The notes beneath the pieces are model-generated. The model was given only the letters and a program-made list of their open reading frames with translations, was not told the origin of the DNA and did no database searches. A DNA stretch of 64,000 bases, taken from NCBI GenBank assembly GCA_020847855.1, contig JADLBH010000038.1, forward strand, positions 62,001 through 126,000, read 5' to 3'. Source of the stretch: Fimbriimonadaceae bacterium (lineage in GTDB: Bacteria > Armatimonadota > Fimbriimonadia > Fimbriimonadales > Fimbriimonadaceae). The first letter of the stretch is position 1, and every line of letters begins with the position of its first letter. The position numbers and the translations under genes are program-made. This document shows, piece after piece, positions 55,514 to 64,000 of this stretch.

Positions 55514-56392
55514 ATGCACCTGCTCACTCCGATCCTTCTCGTCGCAGCGGCTGCCGGGAGCCCGCTCGTTCAAATTGGGGGCGGGAGCGCCGCTTACCAG
55601 AGTCGGCCCTCGGGCTATCAGCAAGCCCGCGAGGCCGAGCTCGCAAAGCGGCTCCTTTGGAAGCAGGAGAACGGCCGCTATCTGGAAGCGAGCATCCTCA
55701 TGAATGTGCCGGCAGACGAGTATGTCGCGGTTTTTGGGATCAGTGTCGAGGGGAAGACGCTTCATGAGGCGCGGACGGCAATGGAGGCCACGGTGAAGGC
55801 TTTCCTGCAAGGGATGGGTGCCCTCAAACTATCAGGCAAGGACACTTACGTTGACTTTGTCGCACAAAACAGGGTCTACGGCTATGAGGATGCGGGAAAC
55901 TCTGTCGTACGCGAGGTTGTCGCGGGTTTCGAGGTGAAGAAGAACATCGCGGTCCGATATGCAAAGAAGGAGAGCCTGGACACGATCATCGAGGCGGCGG
56001 CAAAGGCGGGGGTTTTCGACTTGGTGAAGGTGGATTACGTCGTAACCGACCAAGCTAAGATCCAGGCAAAGCTGATGGAGGAGGCGAGCCGTGTGATTCA
56101 GCGTCGTTCCTCCGAGATCGAGCAACTCTTCCAACTGGGCACGATTCGGTACACTCAAGTGATGTCCCCCCAGTTTAGTGTCTACTATCCTTCAGAGATG
56201 TACGACACCTATGTCGCGCAAGAGTCCGAAACGGTATACGGTTATCGGCAAAACCAGGTCGTCCAAGCGGCGCGCAAGCCACGCACTTTCTACTACCACG
56301 GCTTGGACGGTAAGGACTTCGACACAGTCATCGGGCCCGCCCTCGTGGAGCCGATGGTGCAGTTCACCGTCTATGTCCGCGTGCAATACTAG
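55514..56392 (+). CDS. SIMPL-domain (DUF541) exported protein
   Basis: A 292-residue protein with a signal peptide (LLTPILLVAAAAGSPLVQ) and a SIMPL-type body: ASILMNVPADEYVAVFGISV, EARTAMEATVKAFLQGM, GFEVKKNIAVRY and FDLVKVDYVVTDQAKIQAKL. SIMPL proteins are oligomeric envelope proteins of unclear role. ATG 55514 gives the leader; the longer frame starts inside the neighbouring gene. Confidence 0.7.
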   Translation: MHLLTPILLVAAAAGSPLVQIGGGSAAYQSRPSGYQQAREAELAKRLLWKQENGRYLEASILMNVPADEYVAVFGISVEGKTLHEARTAMEATVKAFLQGMGALKLSGKDTYVDFVAQNRVYGYEDAGNSVVREVVAGFEVKKNIAVRYAKKESLDTIIEAAAKAGVFDLVKVDYVVTDQAKIQAKLMEEASRVIQRRSSEIEQLFQLGTIRYTQVMSPQFSVYYPSEMYDTYVAQESETVYGYRQNQVVQAARKPRTFYYHGLDGKDFDTVIGPALVEPMVQFTVYVRVQY

Positions 56393-56407
56393 GCAGAACC
56401 AGGATAC

Positions 56408-56908
56408 CTAGTCCGGCTCTCGCCACAGATCCCAGACGTTCGCGCATTCCCACTCCTCGGTCGGCTCGGCACCGGCTCGGCGCATGGCTAAGACAATAAG
56501 GCCAGCGTGCCAGCCTTCGTGCCACACCATGTGCTGAAGATAAAGTACGGGGTGGTCATAGTTGCCAGTCTTTTGGGAGCCGTCGGCGATCCGGCCCGAG
56601 ACCCATGCTCGCACGAGTTCCGCGCTTTCGGCCAAGCGCTCCCGGATGAGGGCCACGTCGCTGGAAGGGATCCATTCTTCGTCGCTTACTACGGTGAAAA
56701 GGCTCGGCCCGACCGGCTCCTCCAAGCCCGAAGCCATCATGTGCCAAAAGCGCCGGGTCGAGTGAAGGTGGCACAAATGGTATGCGACCGTCCACCCGTC
56801 CGGGTCAGGCTTGGACTCCAAGAGCTCGGGGGTAAGCGCCCCAGCCAAATTGTCCAGGATTCGGCATTGCCGAACCCACGATTCCAGGAGGGCTTCCGTA
56901 ACGTTCAT
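56408..56908 (-). CDS. DinB-like protein
   Basis: A 166-residue DinB_2-type protein. VAYHLCHLHSTRRFWHMMAS carries the first histidine and QHMVWHEGWHAGLIVLAMR the second pair. ATG 56908 has a TAAGTT box 7 nt upstream. Function unknown, as for most of the family. Confidence 0.82.
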   Translation of the reverse strand: MNVTEALLESWVRQCRILDNLAGALTPELLESKPDPDGWTVAYHLCHLHSTRRFWHMMASGLEEPVGPSLFTVVSDEEWIPSSDVALIRERLAESAELVRAWVSGRIADGSQKTGNYDHPVLYLQHMVWHEGWHAGLIVLAMRRAGAEPTEEWECANVWDLWREPD

Positions 56909-56915
56909 CCCGGCG

Positions 56916-56921
56916 AACTTA
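56916..56921 (-). promoter_or_regulatory. Predicted -10 box of a leaderless promoter
   Basis: TAAGTT on the minus strand, 7 nt before the ATG at 56908. Confidence 0.45.
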
Positions 56922-56937
56922 CCTGATCGAGTGCGAA

Positions 56938-57621
56938 GTGTCCGCTCTGTGCCATCCTTTGGCGATGGTAGTTTGCACGCTCGCGGTACTCGCCGTATCC
57001 CTCGCAGGCCCGCCCAAGGTTAGCTTTCGGCAAGAGTCGCTCAACCGGAAAGGATGGTACGAGGTCTCAGCCACGATCCCGCGCTTCTTGGGGAACGACC
57101 TGGCCAAACTCGCCAGCGACACGGCGGAAAGAGTCGCCCGCTCGCGCACCGGCATGTTCCGGAAGGAGTATGATGCCAATCCCAAGCCCGAGCGGATGGG
57201 CTACCTAGACTGGAGCACGGTGGTCAGTTTGGCTACGGACCACCTGATTTCGCTCTACGGCCAGTGCGACTACTATGCGGGGGGCGCACACGGCAACTAT
57301 GATTTTGCCGGGCTCAATTTTGGCGACGTGAAGGGCAAGCCGAAGCGCCTTGTGCTCGCAGACTTGGTGGTTCCAGGATTGGACCCGGTTCAAGTCGCGA
57401 GCGAACTGGTCATCCCCAAACTCCGAACCATGGGGGCCAGCTCGGTTACTGAGGGGGAGGTTGAGCGACTCTCGAAGGAGCAAGCGGACAACTTCGTCGT
57501 CACCCAAGCCGGAATCACATGGCTTTTCGCTCCCTATGAAGTAGCGTCCTACGCAGAGGGCAGTTTCATGGTCAAGGTGAAGTGGGAGGAGATGCAAGGA
57601 AAGGTGACCCGCGTCCCGTGA
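56938..57621 (+). CDS. Exported DUF3298/RsiV-like protein
   Basis: A 227-residue protein with a hydrophobic leader (AMVVCTLAVLAVSLA). The mature part has DHLISLYGQCDYYAGGAHGN then LADLV and a C-terminal AGITWLFAPYEVASYAEG, the order of the DUF4163/DUF3298 pair known from RsiV-type exported proteins. In RsiV the domain senses lysozyme. Here no sigma factor is next to it, so the role is open. Confidence 0.75.
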   Translation: MSALCHPLAMVVCTLAVLAVSLAGPPKVSFRQESLNRKGWYEVSATIPRFLGNDLAKLASDTAERVARSRTGMFRKEYDANPKPERMGYLDWSTVVSLATDHLISLYGQCDYYAGGAHGNYDFAGLNFGDVKGKPKRLVLADLVVPGLDPVQVASELVIPKLRTMGASSVTEGEVERLSKEQADNFVVTQAGITWLFAPYEVASYAEGSFMVKVKWEEMQGKVTRVP

Positions 57622-57649
57622 GCGGGTCGAAATCAGGCAAACTCCACCG

Positions 57650-58201
57650 ATGGACGCCCTGAGAGCGGCCCTGGCGGGCCAGTACCGAGCGGGCCTTGCG
57701 ATGCTACGTCAGTGCGTCGAGACGTGCCCCGAGGACCTTTGGTCGGCAGGAGAACACCCGCGCACGTTCTGGCGCATCGCCTACCACGCCCTCTTCTTTA
57801 CGCACTACTATCTCTCGCCGAGCAAGGAGGAGTTCGAGGCCTGGGAGCACCATCAGGATCAGGCCACGGTGCTGTGGGACGACGACGAGGCCGGGCTCCC
57901 TCCCCGCGAGGTGACCTTGTCCCCGGTCCAGCTCCTTTCCTACTTGGACGAGATCTATTCGAGCGTGGACTCCCTGCTCGATGCCCTCGACCTGGCCTCG
58001 CAAGAGTCCGGGTTCCCTTGGTACAAGATCTCCAAGCTCGACCACCAATTGTTGAACGTCCGCCACCTGGGGGTCCATGTCGGGCAGCTGCAAGAGCGAT
58101 GTTTTGCCCGCGGGATCGAACTGGACTGGGTCTCCAAGAAGGAGGGCCAAGGCTTCATGTTAGAATGGGGACGCCATGAGCGCAACCATTCAAGGAATTG
58201 A
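57650..58201 (+). CDS. DinB-like protein
   Basis: A 183-residue protein of the DinB_2 superfamily. FWRIAYHALFFTHYYL and NVRHLGVHVGQLQERCFARG hold the two histidine pairs. It overlaps the next DinB gene by 26 nt, so the two are cotranslated. Confidence 0.8.
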   Translation: MDALRAALAGQYRAGLAMLRQCVETCPEDLWSAGEHPRTFWRIAYHALFFTHYYLSPSKEEFEAWEHHQDQATVLWDDDEAGLPPREVTLSPVQLLSYLDEIYSSVDSLLDALDLASQESGFPWYKISKLDHQLLNVRHLGVHVGQLQERCFARGIELDWVSKKEGQGFMLEWGRHERNHSRN

Positions 58202-58667
58202 CGCACGCGGATACCTGGCCGGATGGCTGGGAGGCCTCGTGGACATGTATTCGAAGGACATCAAGGCCCTTCCCGCGGACAAGTGGGACGCCACGCACGG
58301 TGGGAGCACCCGATCTGCCGCGGAACTGACCGCCGATGCGATCGCCTTGCTCGACTGGACGACCGACGCCCTGAAGGGCAACGTTCGCGAGTACGGGATG
58401 GACGATATCGCCTCCATGAAGGAGAAGATCAACAGCCCTCAAGCGGCCATTTCTCAGCTCAGCACTTCCGCTGACGCTTTCAATGCCGCCCTCGCGGGAG
58501 CCAGCGACGACGCATTGAACTCGATCGTGACCCCGCCTTGGAAGATGGACGCCCCGCTCTACATCCTCGCGCAGGTCGCGGTGAGTCACATCTGGTACCA
58601 CGACGGTCAACTGAACTACATCCAGGCCCTCCTCGGCGACGGGGAAGTGCACTGGATGGACGCCTAG
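58176..58667 (+). CDS. DinB-like protein
   Basis: A 163-residue protein of the same superfamily as the preceding gene. The C-terminal SHIWYHDGQLNYIQALLGDG holds the second histidine pair; the N-terminal histidine of the metal site is replaced in the TADAIALLDW region. A strong terminator hairpin follows. Confidence 0.78.
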   Translation: MSATIQGIDARGYLAGWLGGLVDMYSKDIKALPADKWDATHGGSTRSAAELTADAIALLDWTTDALKGNVREYGMDDIASMKEKINSPQAAISQLSTSADAFNAALAGASDDALNSIVTPPWKMDAPLYILAQVAVSHIWYHDGQLNYIQALLGDGEVHWMDA

Positions 58668-58683
58668 GCAGGACTCCCTAGCC

Positions 58684-58720
58684 GCACGCCCCGCCCGATC
58701 TATATCCGGGCGGGGCGTGC
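58684..58720 (+). terminator. Strong hairpin after the DinB pair
   Basis: A 14 bp perfect stem (GCACGCCCCGCCCG and CGGGCGGGGCGTGC) with a 9 nt loop. TTTCTT follows 4 nt later. Confidence 0.75.
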
Positions 58721-58749
58721 CACGTTTCTTACTTCCGCAGTTTTAGCTC

Positions 58750-59043
58750 GTGACCTTCGCGTTTGAGGGAAAGATCTGGTACTGGAAAGGCCCTGCGCCT
58801 TTTTACTTCGTAACCGTCCCGGATACGATTGCGAAGGAGATCAAAGAGATGGAGGCGCACCTCACCTATGGTTGGGGGATGATACCGGTTACTGTAACGA
58901 TTGGGAATACGGACTGGGTGACTTCATTATGGCCCAAGGACGGGCTCTACATCGCCCCGATCAAAGCTGCCGTGAGGAGGGCAGAGGGCCTCGAAGAAGG
59001 CGACCTGGTCACCTTGAGAATCGCCCTTGGGGTCGACGCATAG
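58750..59043 (+). CDS. DUF1905 protein
   Basis: A 97-residue protein of the DUF1905 family. FEGKIWYWKGPAPFYFVTVP, MIPVTVTIGNTDWVTSLWP and KDGLYIAPIKAAVRRAEGLE followed by GDLVTLRIAL are the family pattern. Some members are fused to YdeI-type domains; this is the stand-alone form. GTG start 58750, with no clear Shine-Dalgarno sequence. Confidence 0.85.
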   Translation: MTFAFEGKIWYWKGPAPFYFVTVPDTIAKEIKEMEAHLTYGWGMIPVTVTIGNTDWVTSLWPKDGLYIAPIKAAVRRAEGLEEGDLVTLRIALGVDA

Positions 59044-59083
59044 GAGACCGTGTTGGTCAAGGTGTTCCGAGGGATCGTCCGGG

Positions 59084-59089
59084 TAGCCT
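59084..59089 (+). promoter_or_regulatory. Predicted -10 box of a leaderless promoter
   Basis: TAGCCT, 6 nt before the GTG at 59096 of the GH76 gene. Confidence 0.4.
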
Positions 59090-59095
59090 GAGCCC

Positions 59096-60088
59096 GTGAC
59101 CCTCTCTTTTGCGGCATTGTACTTGAGCCAGGCTGGACCAGCGATGTGGGCCACCGAAGTTCTTGAGGCGATCCGGCGGGACTACTTTTTGCCTGAAAGC
59201 CGCCTCTACAGCGAAGCGGCAGGTGCGGACCAGCCATCTTTCAATTGGGGTGCGGGCGTGATGCTCTCCGCCCTGAACGCCGCCGCGAGCTTCGACGACA
59301 GGCACAAGGTCCGGCTCCGTGAGTATGCCGACGCAACCCGCGCCTATTGGAACGGGCATGGCTACGACGTGCTGCCCGGCCCCAAACCAAGCGATCTCTA
59401 CTACGATGACAACGCTTGGATGGCCCTCGCACTCGTGGAGACCTTCGAGGTGCTGGGCGAACAGAAATACCTGGATTGGGCAAAGGAGGCGCTCGCGTTC
59501 TCGCTCAAGGGAGAGGCCACTTCGGGGGGGATCTTCTGGCGCGAGAGCGACAAGGCGAGCCGGAACGCTTGTAGCTGTGGTCCGACGGCCGCGGCTTGTC
59601 TGGCGGTCTCGCGCCACACAGGCTCCGACATGCTTCCGGCCAAAGCCCGAGAGATCGTTGAATGGACACGGCGCCACTTAGAGGACCCGGCGGACGGCCT
59701 ATATTGGGACTCTGTCACGAACGAGGGAAATCTCGATGCCACGAAGTGGAGCTACAACAGCGGCCTAATGATCCGGGCGAGGAGGGGGCTTGGCGACGAG
59801 GGATGGAGGCGAACCTTCGACTCCTCCAAAACTCGGTGGATGAGAGAAGGAAGGATCCAAGATCTCGGCCGCTTCGCCCACCTTCTCCTAGAGAGCTGGA
59901 TCGAGGCAGAAGGCCCCCGACCCGAGTTCGTCGAGGCGCTTGCCAACGTCTGGGCGGCACGCTCGTCTCAGGGTTTTGTACCGCCCCACTGGGGCAAGGA
60001 CGAGGTTCCCATGAATCCCGAGCTACTCGACCAAGCCGGGTTCGTCCGTGCGTGCTTTGTCTTGGCAATCCAGCAGCGAAAGCACTGA
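59096..60088 (+). CDS. Glycoside hydrolase family 76-like protein
   Basis: A 330-residue alpha-alpha barrel enzyme of the GH76 family (endo-alpha-1,6-mannanases). The catalytic aspartate pair is LYYDDNAWMALALV (D104, D105). Other recurring stretches are FNWGAGVMLSALNAAA, GIFWRE, CSCGPTAAACLAVSR and WSYNSGLMIRARRGL. There is no obvious export leader beyond a weakly hydrophobic start, so it may act in the cytoplasm or be exported by another route. GTG start with a TAGCCT box. Confidence 0.85.
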   Translation: MTLSFAALYLSQAGPAMWATEVLEAIRRDYFLPESRLYSEAAGADQPSFNWGAGVMLSALNAAASFDDRHKVRLREYADATRAYWNGHGYDVLPGPKPSDLYYDDNAWMALALVETFEVLGEQKYLDWAKEALAFSLKGEATSGGIFWRESDKASRNACSCGPTAAACLAVSRHTGSDMLPAKAREIVEWTRRHLEDPADGLYWDSVTNEGNLDATKWSYNSGLMIRARRGLGDEGWRRTFDSSKTRWMREGRIQDLGRFAHLLLESWIEAEGPRPEFVEALANVWAARSSQGFVPPHWGKDEVPMNPELLDQAGFVRACFVLAIQQRKH

Positions 60089-60115
60089 CCGCTTCGAGAG
60101 CCACGCTTGGAGAAG

Positions 60116-60832
60116 CTAACGGGACTCGAAGGGGTCCTGAGCGTTCAAGACCACCCAAGGCCCTAGCTCGATGTTCCGAGGCGTCGCAAGCATCCCCGCC
60201 GCCAGTTCGCCGATTTGGTGCGGCGTCATCATTCTCGACCGTTCGTCGGTGCTCGCAAGCTCGCCCCAGATGTCGGTGTCTATGGCTCCGGGGCAGAGTG
60301 CGAGGGCTCGGATCCCAGCCTCTGCCCCTTCGAGCCGGAGCACTTCGGTCAGTCCGTTCACGCCGTGTTTCGATGCGCAATAGGCACTGGCCCCGTGGAA
60401 GCCGCGGGTGCCGGCGACGCTGCTCACGTTGAGCACCTGGCCCTTCGCCGTTGCAAGGTGGGACCAAGCCGCCCGTGTCACAAGGAACGTGCCTGTCAGA
60501 TTGGTCGCGATCACCTCGTGCCAGGATGAGGCATCGGTCTCCGTGAGAGGCGTGGAAAGCAGGCCGATCCCAGCGTTGTTCACGAGCAGGTCGAGGGAGC
60601 CACCCCAGGAAACTACGGCAGCCACCGCCTCGCGAACCGCACCTTCGTCCCGAACATCGAGTTCGACGGCGAGCCCTTCGAGCAAGCTTGCGACCGGTTG
60701 CAGGGTCTCCAGGTTCCGTCCGGCGACCGCAACGCGAACCCCGCGACGCGCGAGGCTCTCCGCAATCGCTCGCCCGATCCCCTTGCCCCCACCCGTAACG
60801 AGGGCAACCTTTCCTTTCAGTGCTTCCTCCAT
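60116..60832 (-). CDS. Short-chain dehydrogenase/reductase
   Basis: A 238-residue SDR with the NAD(P)-binding TGGGKGIG (13-20), NNAG (85-88), the catalytic serine near S137/S138 and YxxxK (Y151, K155) in GASAYCASK. Classical SDRs oxidise or reduce alcohols, sugars or acyl groups; the substrate is not deducible. A TAGACT box lies 9 nt before the ATG. It is convergent with the GH76 gene. Confidence 0.88.
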   Translation of the reverse strand: MEEALKGKVALVTGGGKGIGRAIAESLARRGVRVAVAGRNLETLQPVASLLEGLAVELDVRDEGAVREAVAAVVSWGGSLDLLVNNAGIGLLSTPLTETDASSWHEVIATNLTGTFLVTRAAWSHLATAKGQVLNVSSVAGTRGFHGASAYCASKHGVNGLTEVLRLEGAEAGIRALALCPGAIDTDIWGELASTDERSRMMTPHQIGELAAGMLATPRNIELGPWVVLNAQDPFESR

Positions 60833-60894
60833 CCCAGGCAGAGTCTACTGGTTGCCCTGAGCACCCAGACGGGCACCTGCACCAGGGTCGAGAT

Positions 60895-60923
60895 TTGGAA
60901 GATTTCTAGGAATGATGTAGAGT
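60895..60923 (+). promoter_or_regulatory. Predicted sigma-70-type promoter
   Basis: TTGGAA at 60895-60900, a 17 nt spacer and TAGAGT at 60918-60923. It precedes the gene at 60956, whose ATG has AGAGG close upstream, so this gene appears to have a normal leader. Confidence 0.5.
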
Positions 60924-60955
60924 GTGTCTAGCGCAATCGCGCAAAGAGGACAATT

Positions 60956-62743
60956 ATGAGCATCACCACCCGTGTGGCAGCGGTCGTTGCCACCCTTTGT
61001 GCAGGCATCGGAGCGATCGCCTTTGCCTTGCCGTCCAAGGTCTATGTCTTTAACGACAACCGAGACCGCACCAACCAGTTTTCCAAGAACTACATCTGGC
61101 AAGAGCTAGGCCTAAGCAACGCCAACGGCGAAATGGGCAAGGTCCAAGCCAATGGAGACATCACGCTCGGCGGCAACAAGGTCGGCGAGGTTATCAAGGA
61201 CGGCGGCGGCAACGTCATTGGCTACAAGAACGCCGATGGCACGAAGGAGGCCTACGATGTGGACAAGACCACGACGAACACGGCTTGGATGAGGGTCGAA
61301 GACAATGGCGAGCTCGTCATCATGAAGCACGGTGGCGGCACGAACGGAACCACAGGGGGCGGAATCCACCTCGATGGGAGCCAGAGCTTCGACGGTTTCA
61401 AGCAACAAGGCAGCAACAGCCAAGGAACCGGCGCAGGCTTTCGCAACAACCGGACCAAGCAACCGAGCGGGGCCTACCCCCTGACCCCGAGACCAGGCGC
61501 GAACATCAAGATCACGCTCTATGTGTGCAACGGTGGTACCGATCCCGATGGAGGCGGGCCCAAGAAATCTGTCGGGGCGACAGCGGGAGACGTGCCCGGC
61601 GTCGGGAGCGTCGCCGCGTTCCCCAAGAAGCTCGCGGGGAAGATCGTGCTTTCATTCCCTTCGGGCACGCCCGCTCAGCAACAAGCGGCCCTGCGCAAGC
61701 TGAAGAAGGCGGCCAAGGATGCAGGCTTCGGCAATGCCAAGACCGATGTTGACGACCCAGGAATCCTCTCGTGGATCATGTCGCTACCTGCCGACACCCG
61801 GTACGAGACGGTGAACAACGCCATAGCAGGGACTGGGGCAACGGCGGGACTGCGTTACTCAACCGACCCACCGGTGGATCTAGACGACATAGACGCCTTC
61901 GAACCCGTGCAGATGCTCTTGCCCGGCTTCAGTGGGGTCTATACCATGAGCCCGCCGATCCCGCAGCTCTCCATGTCGCTCGTGGTCTCGCCCGGCGACC
62001 TCGGCGCACCCGAGCTCTTCCAGATTGACAAGCTGAGCGCGGACGTCCCGTCGCCCATCGGACAATGGGCAACGGCGGCGTGGGACCTCAGGGAGATGGG
62101 CTACGAGGCACCGACCGCTGGTCCCCTCGAATACCGCATCGAGTACGTAGGGAACCCGGCCTTGGCTCGACCGATGCAGTACGACTTTGGTACTGGGGTC
62201 TGGGTGCCGGTCGGCCCGCACACCGTGGTCGGCAACGAGGTCGTGCTCGACCTGCCCGGAGCCCACATGGTCGCGGTGGCCGAGGACGCGCGTCAGGCGC
62301 GGGTGCTCTCCGTGTCGGCAGCCCAGGGGTTCTTGGTCGAAGCGTTCGTCTGGGATGCGACGACGAGCTACGTTGACGCGATCGTCAAGTCGGGGGGGAT
62401 CGTTCTCTTCTCGAACCAGAAGGTGAGCAAGCTACAAGTGGACTACGACTGTGCGGCGCCAGGCACGATGTTCGATGTTCGACTCGCTGCCTTCGTGGGT
62501 GCCTCCACTGGGACGCTAACGATCGAGGCCCTGAACCGAGGGACGGGGCTCTACGAGCCGCTCGGCACGTTTGCGATGGGGTCTTCGCTCGACGGCTATC
62601 GGGTCGAGAACGTCCCCGTTGCCGCGTACTTGAATGCTTCGCGAGAGCTCTCGCTCCGGTACAAGTCGGTCGTGACCGTCCCGACGGTGACGTCAACCGT
62701 GAACACCTCGTACGCCATCACTGAGGTGATCCTGCACGACTGA
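60956..62743 (+). CDS. Exported protein with repeats and a C-terminal beta module
   Basis: A 595-residue protein with a leader (VAAVVATLCAGIGAIAFAL). The first 160 residues are Gly/Asn-rich and repetitive (LGLSNANGEMGKVQANGDIT, LGGNKVGEVIKDGGGNVIG). A middle domain of strands and helices follows, then a beta-sandwich ending LNASRELSLRYKSV and TSYAITEVILHD. The C-terminal sandwich is loosely similar to the closing modules of the proteins at 24890 and 52653. No known catalytic motif. AGAGG precedes the ATG. Confidence 0.7.
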   Translation: MSITTRVAAVVATLCAGIGAIAFALPSKVYVFNDNRDRTNQFSKNYIWQELGLSNANGEMGKVQANGDITLGGNKVGEVIKDGGGNVIGYKNADGTKEAYDVDKTTTNTAWMRVEDNGELVIMKHGGGTNGTTGGGIHLDGSQSFDGFKQQGSNSQGTGAGFRNNRTKQPSGAYPLTPRPGANIKITLYVCNGGTDPDGGGPKKSVGATAGDVPGVGSVAAFPKKLAGKIVLSFPSGTPAQQQAALRKLKKAAKDAGFGNAKTDVDDPGILSWIMSLPADTRYETVNNAIAGTGATAGLRYSTDPPVDLDDIDAFEPVQMLLPGFSGVYTMSPPIPQLSMSLVVSPGDLGAPELFQIDKLSADVPSPIGQWATAAWDLREMGYEAPTAGPLEYRIEYVGNPALARPMQYDFGTGVWVPVGPHTVVGNEVVLDLPGAHMVAVAEDARQARVLSVSAAQGFLVEAFVWDATTSYVDAIVKSGGIVLFSNQKVSKLQVDYDCAAPGTMFDVRLAAFVGASTGTLTIEALNRGTGLYEPLGTFAMGSSLDGYRVENVPVAAYLNASRELSLRYKSVVTVPTVTSTVNTSYAITEVILHD

Positions 62744-62750
62744 CCTGGCA

Positions 62751-62783
62751 TCGCCGCGACCCCGCAATGCGGGGCCGCGGCGA
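62751..62783. terminator. Hairpin between convergent genes
   Basis: TCGCCGCGACCCCGC and GCGGGGCCGCGGCGA pair over 15 positions with one mismatch and a 3 nt loop. It lies between two stops and can end transcription from both sides. T-tails are weak. Confidence 0.65.
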
Positions 62784-62785
62784 CC

Positions 62786-63523
62786 CTACTTCGGCGTACC
62801 GTCCAACTCGAAGGAGAGCCTGATCTTGGTGCCTGTGATCGAGAAACGGTAGCCGTCCTTGTCGTACTCGATCGTGGCGACAGCATCCGACGGGGCACCG
62901 GACGCGATGGCCAGTTCCCAAAGTCTCTTCGTGCTCATCTGGGGCGGAGCCAGTCCTTCCGGGAGAGAACCGGGGCGCTTCGAGCCCGTGTCCACGACCA
63001 TTCCCTCGTTCCGAAACGTGTACTCCGTGCGTGATGTCGCCGTGGTACGCTGAACCCTGGAAACCCGACCGGGCCGATACCCCCGGACGGTCACGTCCTG
63101 GACCCAAGCAGCACCGTGCGCACCGCCCGCTCCCACGGGCGGGAGAGGCGCGCCCTCGCTCTCTGCTGGCGCCACAAAACGGTACTCGACCTCCGGCGAG
63201 GGCGTGTAGTCGGCGTGGAGGTCCATCGTTCCGTCGGAACGCACGAAACGGGCCTCGATCGCAGCCAGGCGCGCCCCCTTGCCCGCATGAAGACGGGCCG
63301 CTTCGAGTGCAGTGAACGGGTCGAGATTGTGCGTATCGCTCGGGAATGCGAACGTCCGCTCGCCCATCGCCTTGGGGATCGCGTTCGTGAACAGGGTCAC
63401 ATAGAGAAACCCTCCGAGGGCGAGCACGCACCCGAGGCAGCCGACCCCGGCGCACGCCACCGGTCTCGTACACGAACGACGCCGCACAGGAGCGGCACTT
63501 CCGTCTTCAAGAGCCCACCGCAC
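62786..63523 (-). CDS. Membrane-anchored hypothetical protein
   Basis: About 245 residues from GTG 63523, which has AGGA 7 nt upstream; ATG 63568 is an alternative. After a basic start there is one membrane helix (VACAGVGCLGCVLALGGFLYVTLF). The rest is extracytoplasmic with strands (GYRFSITGTKIRLSFELDGT at the end). No family is recognised. Confidence 0.6.
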   Translation of the reverse strand: MRWALEDGSAAPVRRRSCTRPVACAGVGCLGCVLALGGFLYVTLFTNAIPKAMGERTFAFPSDTHNLDPFTALEAARLHAGKGARLAAIEARFVRSDGTMDLHADYTPSPEVEYRFVAPAESEGAPLPPVGAGGAHGAAWVQDVTVRGYRPGRVSRVQRTTATSRTEYTFRNEGMVVDTGSKRPGSLPEGLAPPQMSTKRLWELAIASGAPSDAVATIEYDKDGYRFSITGTKIRLSFELDGTPK

Positions 63524-63598
63524 CCGAACGATCCTACCAGGGCAGCCAGATCCAATGGCGTGTATCATGAGGGGGGCCCCCGGGCCGCAGAGGATCGA

Positions 63599-64000
63599 AT
63601 GAGTACAGACGCACAAGAAATGGAAATGGGGAGCAAGCCCGTGCAAGAGCACGAGTGGCTCCAGAACCTCGTCGGGGAGTGGAAGACGGAGTGTACGATG
63701 AGCATGGGGCCGGACGCCCCGCCCGTCACCTGTCAGGGGACCGAGACCGTCCGCAGCCTGGAAGGTATGTGGGCCCTCACCCAGGGAATGGGCCAGATGC
63801 CCAATGGAGAGCCCATGGAGTATTTCGCGACCCTAGGCTACGACCTTACGTTTCACGAGTATCGCGGGTGCTGGTTCTCAGGCGTCTCCTCGCACTTGTG
63901 GAAGTACGTGGGCGAGCTGAGCGCAGACGGCAAGACCATGACCCTAACGTGCGAGGGCCCGCACATGGAAAAGGACGGTGAGACGGCGATGTATCGAGAC
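63599..64000 (+). CDS. DUF1579-like protein, cut by the window edge
   Basis: The frame opens at ATG 63599 and stays open to the right edge (134 codons). EHEWLQNLVGEWKTECTM and SLEGMWALTQGMGQM then FATLGYDL, YRGCWFSGVSSHLWKYVGEL and TMTLTCEGPHM are the pattern of the DUF1579 family of lipocalin-like small proteins. Function is unknown. AGAGGA upstream is a likely Shine-Dalgarno sequence. Confidence 0.75.
   Translation, partial: MSTDAQEMEMGSKPVQEHEWLQNLVGEWKTECTMSMGPDAPPVTCQGTETVRSLEGMWALTQGMGQMPNGEPMEYFATLGYDLTFHEYRGCWFSGVSSHLWKYVGELSADGKTMTLTCEGPHMEKDGETAMYRD

Overview
This window looks like a chromosomal segment of a free-living, high-GC, Gram-negative-type bacterium, most likely a member of Armatimonadota close to Fimbriimonadia. 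That placement is inferred from gene content, not from a marker gene: a PEP-CTERM protein, secreted HAF-repeat proteins, many small DinB-like proteins, MinD/FlhG-like ATPases carrying a GspE-type N-terminal domain, groES separated from groEL, and a cytochrome c maturation system. I recognised no rRNA, tRNA, CRISPR array or insertion sequence. Genes are densely packed on both strands, with many 1-4 nt stop/start overlaps.

Layout. 0-5 kb: a partial exported protein, a DUF6941 protein, then dapA, an esterase and a threonine aldolase in a coupled operon, opposed by an exonuclease-like gene and a secreted protein. 5-9 kb: ccmE (variant CxxxY haem site), ccmF, panD and pyrE overlap as one transcription unit. 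9-15.6 kb: lipid kinase, aroA divergent from a large BNR-propeller protein, then a histone-deacetylase-like AcuC. 15.6-19.8 kb: a tightly overlapped four-gene operon (UbiA prenyltransferase, small aldo/keto-reductase-like protein, FAD amine oxidase, YtcJ-like amidohydrolase). 19.7-23.7 kb: a minus-strand cluster of HTH regulator, zinc-ribbon/TPR membrane protein, TPR exported protein and PilZ-like protein. 23.7-29.2 kb: gcvT, a secreted propeller protein and two paralogous MinD-like ATPases. 29.3-35.7 kb: groES and groEL, each behind TTGGCA-N15-TGCCAA operators, separated by a VOC protein, a DinB protein, a decayed VOC copy, a secreted PPC-like protein and a broken secreted-protein gene. 35.7-38.4 kb: a small accessory stretch (HNH endonuclease, orphan genes, broken four-helix-bundle gene). 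38.4-45.5 kb: ankyrin protein, TPR-thioredoxin fusion, PEP-CTERM protein, VOC protein and lysyltransferase-like protein. 45.6-50.9 kb: three alkaline-phosphatase-superfamily hydrolases. 51-52.3 kb: NsrR-like regulator, truncated haemoglobin and a membrane protein, a plausible nitric-oxide response operon. 52.6-64 kb: secreted proteins, four DinB proteins, a SIMPL protein, a DUF3298 protein, GH76, an SDR, and a partial DUF1579 protein at the right edge.

The most general signal concerns gene starts. At least 19 genes have a TANNNT box (TATAAT-like) only 6-8 nt before the start codon with no Shine-Dalgarno sequence, the signature of leaderless transcripts. One such box, the palindrome AGTATACT at 36908-36915, sits exactly 7 nt from two divergent GTG starts and seems to drive both. 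In contrast groES, groEL and a few others have ordinary leaders and Shine-Dalgarno sequences.
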